64,000 nt of DNA from Rhodanobacter thiooxydans (GTDB taxonomy: Bacteria; Pseudomonadota; Gammaproteobacteria; Xanthomonadales; Rhodanobacteraceae), in assembly GCF_021545845.1 (NCBI RefSeq), contig NZ_CP088923.1:62001-126000 (forward strand), given 5' to 3'. Positions 34,943-43,309 of this stretch are shown here, piece after piece (the first letter of the stretch is position 1; each line of letters opens with the position of its first letter). Below the pieces are notes generated by a model that made no database searches, was not told the origin of the DNA, and saw only the letters and a list, made by a program, of their open reading frames with translations. Both the position numbers and the translations under genes were made by a program.

Positions 34943-35338
34943 CTAGCGCGCCGCGTCGGCCTCCTGGCGGCGTTCTTCCTGCACGGTGAGGTTCGCTTCG
35001 GGTGCGCTTTCGAGCCGGGCCCGCGGGATCGGCTCGCCGCTGAGGTCCGACCGGCCGTAGCTGCCTTCTGCGATTTTCTGCAGCGCACGCTCGATGTTCG
35101 CCACGCGGCGATCGTCCACGTTGTGCAGGGCCTGGTCGACTTCCCGCCGCGACAGATCCTGCGCGTCGTCCTCTTCTTCTTCGGCCTCTTCGCCATCGCC
35201 ATGCTGCAGCTGGAACGCCCGCTTGCCGGCCAGATCGTTTTCCTCGCCGCCAAGCAACTGCTTGCGCAACGCCAGCAGGCGCAGGCGCTGCTGCTCGACG
35301 AACTCCTGGCTCAAGTCGGCGTGCCGCTTCGGCGACAT
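34943..35338 (-). CDS. TraR/DksA family protein lacking zinc-finger cysteines
   Basis: 131 residues. A helical coiled-coil N-terminus with an acidic middle (GDGEEAEEEEDDAQDL) is followed by the DksA-type segment NIERALQKIAEGSYGRSDLSGEPIPRARLESAPEANLTVQEE. In classical DksA the positions of YGRSD and of NLTV hold zinc-binding cysteines; here they are Ser and other residues, so no zinc site exists. Such cysteine-less homologues can still enter the RNA polymerase secondary channel. Likely a transcription or stress modulator; targets unknown. Confidence 0.87.
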   Translation of the reverse strand: MSPKRHADLSQEFVEQQRLRLLALRKQLLGGEENDLAGKRAFQLQHGDGEEAEEEEDDAQDLSRREVDQALHNVDDRRVANIERALQKIAEGSYGRSDLSGEPIPRARLESAPEANLTVQEERRQEADAAR

Positions 35339-35455
35339 GGGATGCTCCTGACCGTGGCACCCGCACCTGGGCGCCGGGTTACATTGCGATCAGCCGGGTG
35401 AATGCGCTGTGTAAAAACCACCAGGCGAACTGCCGCCCGATAGGGCGCCGCCCGC

Positions 35456-36742
35456 TCAGCGGGAGGCTTGCGGCGTGCCGCGCAGTTCCGTCACGGCGGT
35501 GGCGGCGTTCACTTGCAGCACGCCGCCGGAGAGTCTGCTGCTGCGTAGCAGCAGGTCGCGGATCGCGCGCACGTCCAGCCTCGGCGCCAGCGACAGCAGC
35601 AGGGCGGCCATGCCGCTCACGTGCGGCGCGGCCATCGATGGCCCGGAGGTGAAGTCGTAGCCGCCGCCGGGCTGGGTGGTCAGGATGTCGTGGCCGGGCG
35701 CGCTGAGCACGCCGGGCGGCGCCGCCGACGGGCCGCTCACCCTGACCAGCAACACGCCGGGCGTGCTGTCGGGGAAACCCGCCAGGTTGCCCTCCGGCGG
35801 GATCGCGGCGACCACGATGCGGCCCTGCTGCAGGATCTGCACCAGCAGCAGGTCGAGCAGCGGGTCGGCGGGGCCACCGAGGCTCAGGTTGATGATGCGG
35901 TCGTCGGTGTCGATGATCGCAGCCAGCGCCTTGGCCAGCGTGAAGGAGTTGCAGCGCGCGCCGGCATTCGGCGCGGACGGATACCAGCAGGCCTTGTACA
36001 CGCTGAGCTGGGCCTGCGGGGCGATGCCCACGATGCCCAGGTGGTTGTCGCCGACCGCGGCGATGACGCCGGCGACCTCGGTGCCGTGGCTGTCGTGGTC
36101 GAACGCCGCCGCGTCGTCGTCGACCAGGTTGTGCGCGTCGTGGATGCGCCCCTGGAGGTCGGGATGGGTCAGGTCGACGCCGGTGTCGACCACCGCCACG
36201 CGCACCCCGCGACCCTCGCTGTAGCGGTGCGCGCGCGCCGCCTCGGTCTCGATGAAGCCGCGCTGCAGGCCGACGTAGGGGTCGTTGTACGCGTGCCCGC
36301 CGCCGGCGCTTTTCGCGTACACGGCGTAGTCGTGCAGCGGTTGCGCCAGCTGCACGCGGCGGTCCGCGGCGAGCGCCTGCAGCAGGCTGTCGCGGCTGGT
36401 GCCGGGCGGCGGCTGCAGCACGATGCAGTACAGCTTGAGTGCCTTGATCGGCCAGCCGGCGAGCTCGCTGAAGGCGTAGCGCTGGCGCAGCGCGGCCAGC
36501 GTCGAGGCCGCCTGCTGGCCGGCGCCGTAGTAGCGCGACGGGGCGTAGCCGAGCACGCTGGAGCCGGCGTGGATCGGCGGCGACTGCAGCGGGTTGGCGA
36601 CCGCCAGGATGATGTCGCGCTGGCTGTCCATCGCGGCCGCGTCGCCGGCCGTCATGCGGCCGGGGCCGGTGGCCTGCGGCGGGGTGGACGCGCACGCGGC
36701 CAGGGCGAGCGCCATGACGAGAACGGGCAGGCCGCGCTTCAT
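35456..36742 (-). CDS. Lipoprotein subtilase (S8 family serine peptidase)
   Basis: 428 residues. Lipoprotein leader MKRGLPVLVMALALAAC with the lipidated Cys at 17. Residues about 62–142 look like an I9-type propeptide (LKLYCIVLQPPPGTSRDSLLQALAADRRVQLAQPLHDYAVYA). The catalytic triad is complete: Asp186 (VAVVDTGVD), His219 (DSHGTEVAGVI), Ser369 (TSGPSMAAPHVSG); Asn319 probably completes the oxyanion hole. It lies last in an operon with an ECF sigma factor and its anti-sigma factor; its ATG overlaps the anti-sigma stop (ATGA). The periplasmic part of the anti-sigma factor resembles this propeptide. Confidence 0.92.
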   Translation of the reverse strand: MKRGLPVLVMALALAACASTPPQATGPGRMTAGDAAAMDSQRDIILAVANPLQSPPIHAGSSVLGYAPSRYYGAGQQAASTLAALRQRYAFSELAGWPIKALKLYCIVLQPPPGTSRDSLLQALAADRRVQLAQPLHDYAVYAKSAGGGHAYNDPYVGLQRGFIETEAARAHRYSEGRGVRVAVVDTGVDLTHPDLQGRIHDAHNLVDDDAAAFDHDSHGTEVAGVIAAVGDNHLGIVGIAPQAQLSVYKACWYPSAPNAGARCNSFTLAKALAAIIDTDDRIINLSLGGPADPLLDLLLVQILQQGRIVVAAIPPEGNLAGFPDSTPGVLLVRVSGPSAAPPGVLSAPGHDILTTQPGGGYDFTSGPSMAAPHVSGMAALLLSLAPRLDVRAIRDLLLRSSRLSGGVLQVNAATAVTELRGTPQASR

Positions 36743-37371
36743 GGCGTGGCAAGGGGCTCCGCCAGCACGATGCCGCGCGTGCTGCGCAGCTGCTGCAGCG
36801 CCTGCTGCGTGGTCGAGGCGGAACTGGCCGGCGCCACCGTATAGGCGCCGACGTCGTTGGGGCCGGCCACCACCTGCAGCCGCAGCGCGTGCAGCAGCGC
36901 GTTCCAGTCGGCCAGCGTCATGCCGGCGTCGGGCACCACGCGGATCGTCCCCGCCAGCGCGGGCTGGCTTGGCTGGCTCAGCGTGCGATAGGCGGGCGCG
37001 CCGTCCGCCGACCACAGCTTCACGCCGAGGATGCCGATACCGAGCGCCTGCACCAGCACCGCGGCGACCAGCGCGCGGTTGATCCAGCCGGCCGCGCGCG
37101 GGCGCGCCGGGGCAGCCGGCGCCGCGGGCGCGTCGAGGCGCTGCAGCAGGCGGCCCAGTCCGGCCTCGACGTCGGGCGCGAGCTGCGCCGGCAGCGACAG
37201 CGCCAGCCGCAGCCGGCCCTGCTGGGCGAACTCCGCGCGGCAGGCCGCGCATTGCGCCAGGTGGCCTTCCAGCCACGCGCCCTGTTCCGCCGTGGCGCTG
37301 TCCTGCAGCACCCACGGCATCATTTCCCAGGCGCGTACGCAGTCCTTGCCGGAATCCAGCGGGAACGTCAT
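36739..37371 (-). CDS. Membrane anti-sigma factor with zinc-binding ZAS domain and propeptide-like periplasmic domain
   Basis: 210 residues. The cytoplasmic N-terminus has the anti-sigma zinc motif H37-x3-C41-x2-C44 (LEGHLAQCAACRAEF). One membrane helix spans about 98–117 (INRALVAAVLVQALGIGILGV). The periplasmic tail, about 141–207, reads as beta-alpha-beta-beta-alpha-beta: TIRVVPD, TLADWNALLHAL, LQVVAGPNDVGAYTVAPA, TTQQALQQLRST, GIVLAEPL. It ends like the propeptide of the adjacent subtilase. It should hold the ECF sigma factor inactive until cleaved or displaced. Overlaps both neighbours by ATGA. Confidence 0.88.
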   Translation of the reverse strand: MTFPLDSGKDCVRAWEMMPWVLQDSATAEQGAWLEGHLAQCAACRAEFAQQGRLRLALSLPAQLAPDVEAGLGRLLQRLDAPAAPAAPARPRAAGWINRALVAAVLVQALGIGILGVKLWSADGAPAYRTLSQPSQPALAGTIRVVPDAGMTLADWNALLHALRLQVVAGPNDVGAYTVAPASSASTTQQALQQLRSTRGIVLAEPLATP

Positions 37372-37952
37372 GGCATGGCCTCGGTGTGTTGGGGCGGCTC
37401 GCCGGCCAGGCTCGGCAGCACGTTGCGCAGCTTGACCCGCGCATGGAACAGACGCGCCTTCACCGTGCCCACCGGACACTGCATGATTACCGCCACCTCG
37501 TCCAGGCTGTGCCCCACGCCGTAGACCAGCTCGATCACCACGCGCTGGTCCGCCGACAGGCGGTCGAGCCCCTTGCTCAGCCAGTCGCGCAGTTCGCGGT
37601 CCTCGTCCAGGTCGTGGACGGCGCTGCGCTCCTCGCGGCGGGGATCGTCCTCCACCGGCGCGTCGCCGTACTGGCGCAGGGTCTTCAGCCCGCTGCGGTA
37701 GGCGATGCCCATCAGCCAGGTGGAGACGCGCGAGTCGCCGTGGAAGCTGCCGGCCTTCTGCCAGGCGATCCAGAAGCAGTCGTTGATGACTTCCTCGATC
37801 ACGTCGGCGCGGCGGGTCAGGCGGCCGAGGAAGCGGCACAGCCGGCCGTGGTAGCTGCGGTACAGGATGCCCAGCGCGGCACGATCACCGCCTGACATGC
37901 GCTGCAGCAGCATGCGGTCGGTGACGTCGGAGTCGAGCTCGTCGTCATGCAT
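37368..37952 (-). CDS. ECF sigma factor
   Basis: 194 residues. Region 2 is at ALGILYRSYHGRLCRFLGRLTRRADVIEEVINDCFWIAWQ and region 4 at LSADQRVVIELVYGVGHSLDEVAVIMQCPVGTVKARLFHARVKLRNVL. It has no extra C-terminal domain. An acidic N-terminus (MHDDELDSDVTD) precedes region 2. It is translationally coupled to the anti-sigma factor downstream, the standard pairing, and a beta-barrel outer-membrane protein gene lies 78 bases upstream on the same strand. The regulated promoters were not identified. Confidence 0.95.
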   Translation of the reverse strand: MHDDELDSDVTDRMLLQRMSGGDRAALGILYRSYHGRLCRFLGRLTRRADVIEEVINDCFWIAWQKAGSFHGDSRVSTWLMGIAYRSGLKTLRQYGDAPVEDDPRREERSAVHDLDEDRELRDWLSKGLDRLSADQRVVIELVYGVGHSLDEVAVIMQCPVGTVKARLFHARVKLRNVLPSLAGEPPQHTEAMP

Positions 37953-38030
37953 GGGATCCTCGCTTGGGTCGAGGGACGGTGCCGGGTTGCTGGATGGGTG
38001 CCGCGTCAGTGCGGAAAGGTTGCCTCCGGG

Positions 38031-38828
38031 TCAGAACGAGCGCGAGACGGTGAGCACCCACGGCGAGGCGTCCAAGGCGTCCGATTGCCAGCGCGTCCGC
38101 GGGTCGGCCAGGATGCGCTGGGCTTCCACCCGCCAGGCCCCGCGGCTCCACAGCAGCCCGAGGTGGCCGTAGCGCCGGAACTCCGCCGCCGGGCGCTGGC
38201 GGTAGCTGCCGGCGCGGGCGTATTCGGAGGGGCCCGGGCGGTCGTAGCCGTAGCTATCGTACGGCGCGATCGGGGCCTGCGCGATACCCGCGCCGGCGGA
38301 CAGCGAAAGCTCGCGCGTCAGCGGCCACTGCAGGCTGGCGTCCGCGGCGCCGCGCAGCCGGTTCCGGCCGCCGGTCACGTGGATTGCCGACAGGCCGAGG
38401 GTCAGCACGTCGCGATAGCTCCAGCTCAGCCCCGCCTCGGCGCGGTCGAACGCGCGCGAGCGCGAGCTGCCCTGGTAGCGGTAATAAAGCAGGTTCGCCT
38501 GCATCTGCCAGTTGCCGGCCGGCGCCCATTGCCGCGAGGCCTGCGCCAGCGCCGCCAGCAGGCGGCCGGGCGAACGTAGCCGCGTGCTGCCGGACAGGCC
38601 CAGCGACCAGCCGGCCGGGAAGGTCCACGAGGCAGTGCCCTGCAGGATCGGCGTGTCGGGGGTCATCGCCTGGCCGCGGTCCACCAGTTGCGAGCTGAGC
38701 GCGGCCGCGCCGTTGAAGGCGACCTGCGCATGCAGCGCCGGCGCCAGGCTGGCCGCGGCGAGCAGCAGCGCGAGCGCGCCGCGGAAGACCCGACTGCCGC
38801 GCGCGCGATACACGTGCGGCCGCGTCAC
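38031..38828 (-). CDS. TorF-like outer-membrane beta-barrel protein
   Basis: About 265 residues from a GTG start (VTRPHVYRARGSRVFRG). A signal peptide ends near LAPALHAQ. The mature N-terminus VAFNGAAALSSQLVDRGQAMTPDTPILQGTASWTFPAG has the S-x-L/Y-V-x-RG pattern of TorF-type porins such as the one at 8.3 kb, and the chain ends in WVLTVSRSF, a barrel-terminal Phe. An alternative ATG at 38927 would add 33 residues. It lies directly upstream of the sigma/anti-sigma/protease genes and may be part of the same surface-sensing unit. Confidence 0.72.
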   Translation of the reverse strand: MTRPHVYRARGSRVFRGALALLLAAASLAPALHAQVAFNGAAALSSQLVDRGQAMTPDTPILQGTASWTFPAGWSLGLSGSTRLRSPGRLLAALAQASRQWAPAGNWQMQANLLYYRYQGSSRSRAFDRAEAGLSWSYRDVLTLGLSAIHVTGGRNRLRGAADASLQWPLTRELSLSAGAGIAQAPIAPYDSYGYDRPGPSEYARAGSYRQRPAAEFRRYGHLGLLWSRGAWRVEAQRILADPRTRWQSDALDASPWVLTVSRSF

Positions 38829-39205
38829 CGGCGCCTCAGCCGCACGCGCGCCACACCGGCCGGAGCGCACCGCAAGCCGGGGTGCGGCGGGGGACCGTGC
38901 TGCTTGCCAGAGCGTCGTCAAGCCCATCGGTGCGTGATGAAACGGCCAGTATTGATGCCGGCGGCGTTCGCGCCCACCCGGGCGGGAAGGCGCGGGGAGT
39001 TTCCATCGTGCTGCGCTGGCCAGAGCATGTCATGGATGCAGGGTCCCAAGGTAGCCGCCGCGAGTCCGGCGCGGCCGCCGTGAGCGTCGCCCGCATGACA
39101 TCGGAGTCGCTGCCGCCCGGCGAGGTTCCCGCCGCAACCTTTCGCGCGCCGGGCGGCACCCAGTGAGGTCGGTCCTCCCCTCGACATCACTGCCGGGCCC
39201 GGAAC
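38829..39205. other. Divergent intergenic region before the glycan locus
   Basis: About 375 bases. It must carry the promoter of the 15-gene glycan operon and possibly that of the OMP/sigma operon. A convincing JUMPstart/ops element (GGCGGTAGC) is absent. Open frames here lack family-like sequence. No hairpin with a T-run was seen. Confidence 0.5.
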
Positions 39206-39643
39206 ATGGAAATCGAACGCATCCCGTTGCAGAAGCACGGCGACAGCCGCGGCATGCTGGTCGCCCTGGAGCAGGACCGGAACGTGCCGTTCGTGATCCG
39301 GCGCGTGTACTACCTGTTCGCCACCCACGACGGCGTGCACCGCGGCCGGCATGCGCACCGCCACCTCAACCAGCTGGCGGTGGCGGTGCGCGGCTCGGTC
39401 ACCTTTCTGCTGGACGACGGCACGGGCAAGGTGCAGGTGGTGCTCGACGACCCCGCGTACGGCCTGCACCTGGGCAGCATGGTGTGGCGCGAGCTGTACG
39501 ACTTCAGCGAAGACTGCGTGCTGATGGTGCTGGCCGACCACGTGTACGACCCGGCCGACTACATCACCGACTACGCGGCGTTCCTGCGCGAGGTGCGCGG
39601 CCCGGTGTACCAGGAGGGCCTGGCCGCATGCCAAAGCCTCTAG
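39206..39643 (+). CDS. fdtA: dTDP-4-oxo-6-deoxyglucose 3,4-ketoisomerase (FdtA/QdtA-like)
   Basis: 145 residues, a cupin of the WxcM/FdtA type. Key text: LQKHGDSRGMLVALEQDRNVPFVIRRVYYLFAT, RGRHAHRHLNQLAVAVRGSVTFLLDDG with the metal-free active-site histidines HAHR, and GSMVWRELYDFSEDCVLMVLADHVYDPADYITDY. The enzyme converts dTDP-4-keto-6-deoxyglucose to the 3-keto isomer for 3-amino-3,6-dideoxysugars (Fuc3N or Qui3N); which isomer cannot be settled from sequence alone. First gene of the glycan operon; RmlA and RmlB, which make its substrate, are not in this window. Confidence 0.9.
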   Translation: MEIERIPLQKHGDSRGMLVALEQDRNVPFVIRRVYYLFATHDGVHRGRHAHRHLNQLAVAVRGSVTFLLDDGTGKVQVVLDDPAYGLHLGSMVWRELYDFSEDCVLMVLADHVYDPADYITDYAAFLREVRGPVYQEGLAACQSL

Positions 39644-40293
39644 TCCTCGTCGGCGCGGGCGAGTTCGCGCAGATCGCCTGCGAGTACTTCGAGCACGACG
39701 GCGACCGCGACGTGGTCGCCTTCAGCGTCGAGCGCGACTACCTCGCGCAGCCGCAGCTGGCCGGCCGCCCGGTGGTGGCGTACGAGACGCTGGAAGCACA
39801 TTACCCGCCAGCCGGGTTCGACGTGTTCGTCGCGATACCGGCCAGCCAGCTGAACCGCCTGCGCACGCGCTTCTACCTCGATGCGAAGCGCCGCGGCTAC
39901 CGACTGGCCAGCTACGTGAGTTCGCGCGCCTTCGTGTGGCGCAACGCCGAGGTGGGCGAGAACAGCTTCATCTTCGAGGGCAACGTGGTGCAGCCGTTCG
40001 TGCGCATCGGCGACAACTGCGTGCTGTGGAGCGGCAACCACGTGGGCCACCGCACGGTGGTGCACGACCACGTGTTCGTCGCCTCGCACGCCGTCATCTC
40101 CGGCTACTGCGAGATCGGCCAGAGCAGCTTCGTGGGCGTGAACAGCACCTTCAACGACCACGTGAAAGTCGCCGCCGACAACGTGATCGGCGCCGGCGCG
40201 CTGGTGACCCGTGACACCGAGCCGGGCCGCGTCTACGTCGGCTCGCCGGCGCATGCGCTGCCCGGCAAGTCCAGCCTCGACGTGAGGCTGTGA
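39628..40293 (+). CDS. Sugar O/N-acetyltransferase with left-handed beta-helix (FdtC/QdtC-like)
   Basis: 221 residues. A short Rossmann-like N-terminal domain (PLVLVGAGEFAQIACEYFEHDG) precedes hexapeptide repeats from about residue 95: NAEVGENSFIFEGNVVQPFVRIGDNCVLWSGNHVGHRTVVHDHVFVASHAVISGYCEIGQSSFVGV (in pieces). The His of NHVGHR corresponds to the catalytic His of the PglD/PerB group. Together with FdtA and FdtB homologues this fits acetylation of dTDP-3-amino-3,6-dideoxy-hexose. Overlaps fdtA by 16 bases. Confidence 0.85.
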   Translation: MPKPLVLVGAGEFAQIACEYFEHDGDRDVVAFSVERDYLAQPQLAGRPVVAYETLEAHYPPAGFDVFVAIPASQLNRLRTRFYLDAKRRGYRLASYVSSRAFVWRNAEVGENSFIFEGNVVQPFVRIGDNCVLWSGNHVGHRTVVHDHVFVASHAVISGYCEIGQSSFVGVNSTFNDHVKVAADNVIGAGALVTRDTEPGRVYVGSPAHALPGKSSLDVRL

Positions 40294-40300
40294 CGCGCGC

Positions 40301-41248
40301 ATGTTCGCCTGGGCCAAGCAAGGGCTGATCTTCGACACCGCGCGGCAGGGGGTGGGCGGCTGGATGCGCCACTCGGCGCTCACCCCCACGCCGTACCGCC
40401 TCGACGACGAGCTCATCCGCGTCTATGCGGGCTTTCGCGACGCCGACGGGGTCAGCCGGATCGGCTACGTCGACGTACGCGCGGACGACCCCGCGAAGGT
40501 GGTGCGGGTCAGCGCCGAGCCGGTGCTCGACATCGGCCGGGGCGGCTGCTTCGACGACAGCGGCATGATCCTGGGCGACCTGGTCGACGCGCCGGGCGGC
40601 CTGCACCTGTTCTACGTCGGTTTCCAGCGCGTGGCCCGCGCCAAGTTCCTGGCCTTCACCGGTCTGGCCATCTCGCGCGACGGCGGCAACAGCTTCCAGC
40701 GCACCCAGGACACCCCGATGCTGGATCGCGCGCCCGGCCGCAGCACCATCGCCGCGGTGCATACGGCCATGTACGAGAACGGCCGCTGGCGCCTGTGGTA
40801 CGCGGTGGGCGACGACTGGGAAAGCATCGGCGGCCAGCCGTTCCCGCGCTACCACATCCGCCACGTGGCGACGGACGACCTCTCTGCGATCCCGCGTGCG
40901 GACCAGGTCTGCCTGCGCCCGCAGGGCAGCGAATACCGCATCGGCCGGCCGCGCGTGTACCGCTACGGCAGCCGCTACCTGATGTACTTCACCCGCGGCA
41001 ACCTCAATGGCGACTACTTTCCCGGCGTCGCCGCCAGCGACGACGGCATCGCGTGGCAGCGTCGCGACGCGAGCCTGGGCATCGCGCTGTCCACCAGCGG
41101 CTGGGACTCGCGCACGCTGTGCTACCCCGCGCTGATCCGCCGGCGCGACCGGCTGCTGATGTTCTACAACGGCAACGACATGGGCGTGGACGGCTTCGGC
41201 CTGGCCACCGCCGACGATGCGGAGGGAGCCGCCGATGTGCAGCGTTAG
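40301..41248 (+). CDS. Five-bladed beta-propeller protein, glycosidase-like, unknown function
   Basis: 315 residues, no signal peptide. Repeated blade-like units contain YRLDDELIRVYAGFRD, LGDLVDAPGGLHLFYVGFQ, TGLAISRDGGNSFQRT, YENGRWRLWYAVGD, RYGSRYLMYFTRGN and RRDRLLMFYNGND, the W/F-YxG/S pattern of GH43/GH32/GH130-like propellers. Proteins of this kind are encoded in many O-antigen and polysaccharide loci next to fdtB-type genes, but I know of no proven role. Being cytoplasmic, it may act on nucleotide- or lipid-linked sugars or be a non-catalytic binder. Confidence 0.7.
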   Translation: MFAWAKQGLIFDTARQGVGGWMRHSALTPTPYRLDDELIRVYAGFRDADGVSRIGYVDVRADDPAKVVRVSAEPVLDIGRGGCFDDSGMILGDLVDAPGGLHLFYVGFQRVARAKFLAFTGLAISRDGGNSFQRTQDTPMLDRAPGRSTIAAVHTAMYENGRWRLWYAVGDDWESIGGQPFPRYHIRHVATDDLSAIPRADQVCLRPQGSEYRIGRPRVYRYGSRYLMYFTRGNLNGDYFPGVAASDDGIAWQRRDASLGIALSTSGWDSRTLCYPALIRRRDRLLMFYNGNDMGVDGFGLATADDAEGAADVQR

Positions 41249-42167
41249 GCCCTACACCGCTGCCGACGTGCAGGCCTGGGACGCGCTGGTCGGGCGTTCG
41301 CGCAACGGCAACCTGCTGCACCGGCGCGGCTACATGGATTACCACGCCGAGCGCTTCGTCGACCAGTCGCTGGTGGTCGAGCGGCACGGCGAGGCGGTGG
41401 CGGTGTTCCCCGCCAGCCGCCATGGCAGCGTGGTGACCAGCCACGCCGGCCTCACCTACGCCGGGCTGCTCACCACGCAGGAGCTGCGCGCCGAGTCGAC
41501 GCTGGGCGTGTTCGGGCAGATCGCCCGCCACTACCGCGCGCTCGGCGTGGAGCGGGTGATCTACAAGGCGGTGCCGCACATCTTCCACGCCTACCCGGCC
41601 GAGGAGGACCTGTACGCGCTGCACTGCCTGGGCGCGCGGCTGCAGCGGCGCGACCTCTCCTCGGCGATCGCGCTGCGCGAGGCGTTCCACTTCTCGCAGG
41701 GCCGCCAGCGCGCGGTCAACAAGGCGCGCAAGGCCGGCATCGAGCTCAAGCCCGCCGCCGACCCGGCACAGTTCCACGCGCTGCTGAGCGAGGTGCTGCG
41801 CAAGCACGACGCGCGGCCGACCCACAGCCTGGCGGAACTGCGCCTGCTGCAGGCGCGCTTCCCGCAGCAGCTGGTGCTGCACGAGGCGCGCCGCGAGGGC
41901 GAGCTGCTGGCGGGCGTGCTGGTCTACGACCTCGGCAAGGTCGCGCACACCCAGTACATGGCCGTGTCGGAGCAGGGCCGCAGTGCCGGCGCGCTCAGCT
42001 TCCTGCTGGCCGAACTGATCGGCGGCGTCTACGCCGACCGCGCGTACTTCAGCTTCGGCATTTCCACCGAGCAGGAAGGACGCGTGCTCAACGGCGGCCT
42101 GGTCACGCAGAAGGAATACTTCGGCGCGCGCGCGGTGGTGCACGACTTCTACGAGTGGCCGCTGTGA
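41235..42167 (+). CDS. GNAT/FemAB-like acyltransferase
   Basis: 310 residues. Begins [35 protein letters not shown], continues with [18 protein letters not shown] and a second GNAT-like half with [41 protein letters not shown], which is the FemAB/GNAT layout. Such enzymes in glycan loci are thought to N-acylate amino sugars. The ATG at 41235 follows GGAGG and overlaps the previous gene by 14 bases; it ends overlapping the aminotransferase start by one base (TGATG). Confidence 0.8.
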   Translation: MCSVRPYTAADVQAWDALVGRSRNGNLLHRRGYMDYHAERFVDQSLVVERHGEAVAVFPASRHGSVVTSHAGLTYAGLLTTQELRAESTLGVFGQIARHYRALGVERVIYKAVPHIFHAYPAEEDLYALHCLGARLQRRDLSSAIALREAFHFSQGRQRAVNKARKAGIELKPAADPAQFHALLSEVLRKHDARPTHSLAELRLLQARFPQQLVLHEARREGELLAGVLVYDLGKVAHTQYMAVSEQGRSAGALSFLLAELIGGVYADRAYFSFGISTEQEGRVLNGGLVTQKEYFGARAVVHDFYEWPL

Positions 42168-43309
42168 TGGCCGGCGCCGTGAGCGAAGTCGCCCTGGCCG
42201 ACGTGCCGTTCCTCGACGTCGGGGCGATCAACGCGCGCCACGCCGACGAGCTGAAGGCGGCGGTGGCGCGGGTGATCGACTCGGGCTGGTACGTGATGGG
42301 CGCGGAGCTGGCGGCGTTCGAGCGCGAGTTCGCCGCCTGGTGCGGCGTGCCGCACGCGCTGGGCGTGGGCAACGGACTGGATGCGCTGGCGCTGATCCTG
42401 CGCGGCTACCGGCAGCTCGGCGCGCTGCGCGAGGGCGACGAGGTGATCGTGCCGGGCAACACCTTCATCGCCGGCTTCCTCGCGGTCAGCGCGAACCGGC
42501 TGCTGCCGGTGCCGGTGGAGCCCGACCCGTCGAGCTTCAACCTCGACCCGGCCTGCGTGGAGGCGGCGATCGGGCCGCGCACACGCGCGATCATGGCGGT
42601 GCACCTGTACGGCCAGCTGGCCGACATGCCGGCGCTGGCGGCGCTGGCGCAGCGGCACCGGCTGCTGCTGATCGAGGACGCCGCGCAGGCGCATGGCGCG
42701 GCGTGCGACGGCCGCCGCGCCGGCGCGTTCGGCGACGCGGCGGCCTTCAGCTTCTTCCCGGCCAAGAACCTCGGCGCGCTGGGTGACGGTGGCGCGGTGG
42801 TGACCGCCGACGCGCAGCTGGCGCGACAAGTCGCGGCGCTGCGCAACTACGGCTCCGAGGTGAAGTACCGCCACCTCTGGCAGGGCGTCAACTCGCGGCT
42901 GGACGAGATCCAGGCGGCGATGCTGCGGGTGAAGCTGCGCCACCTCGACGAGGATGTCGCGCGTCGCCGCGCAGTGGCGCGCCGCTACCGCGATGGCATC
43001 CGCCATGCGCAGATCCGGCTGCCGCAGGTGACGCACGAGGAGGGCCACGCCTGGCACCTGTTCGTGGTGCGCTGCGCCCGGCGCGACGCGCTGCAGCGGC
43101 ACCTGCTCGCGCACGGCATCCACAGCCAGGTGCACTACCCGGTGCCGCCGCACCGGCAGCCGGCCTACCCGGAGCTGTACCAGCTGCGGCTGCCGCTGAC
43201 CGAACGCCTGCATGACGAAGTGCTGAGCCTGCCGATGGACCCCACGCTGGGCGACGAGGCGGTGCAGCGGGTGATCGACGCCTGCCAGGCATTCCGGTGT
43301 CCGCCATGA
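42167..43309 (+). CDS. fdtB: DegT/DnrJ/EryC1/StrS-type aminotransferase (FdtB-like)
   Basis: 380 residues, PLP-dependent sugar aminotransferase. N-terminal [42 protein letters not shown], the Asp of [13 protein letters not shown], the PLP Lys in [20 protein letters not shown], and [12 protein letters not shown] and [12 protein letters not shown] near the C-terminus. It should transaminate the 3-keto sugar made by the FdtA homologue, giving dTDP-3-amino-3,6-dideoxy-galactose or -glucose. Confidence 0.9.
   Translation: MAGAVSEVALADVPFLDVGAINARHADELKAAVARVIDSGWYVMGAELAAFEREFAAWCGVPHALGVGNGLDALALILRGYRQLGALREGDEVIVPGNTFIAGFLAVSANRLLPVPVEPDPSSFNLDPACVEAAIGPRTRAIMAVHLYGQLADMPALAALAQRHRLLLIEDAAQAHGAACDGRRAGAFGDAAAFSFFPAKNLGALGDGGAVVTADAQLARQVAALRNYGSEVKYRHLWQGVNSRLDEIQAAMLRVKLRHLDEDVARRRAVARRYRDGIRHAQIRLPQVTHEEGHAWHLFVVRCARRDALQRHLLAHGIHSQVHYPVPPHRQPAYPELYQLRLPLTERLHDEVLSLPMDPTLGDEAVQRVIDACQAFRCPP

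Noticed and set aside
38882..39166. 94-codon plus-strand frame in the region before fdtA
   Set aside because: No ribosome-binding site or family-like sequence; composition matches shadow frames.
38829..39205. JUMPstart/ops element before the glycan operon
   Set aside because: AAGGTAGCC near 39050 only partly resembles the ops core GGCGGTAGC, and the longer flanking consensus is not present.
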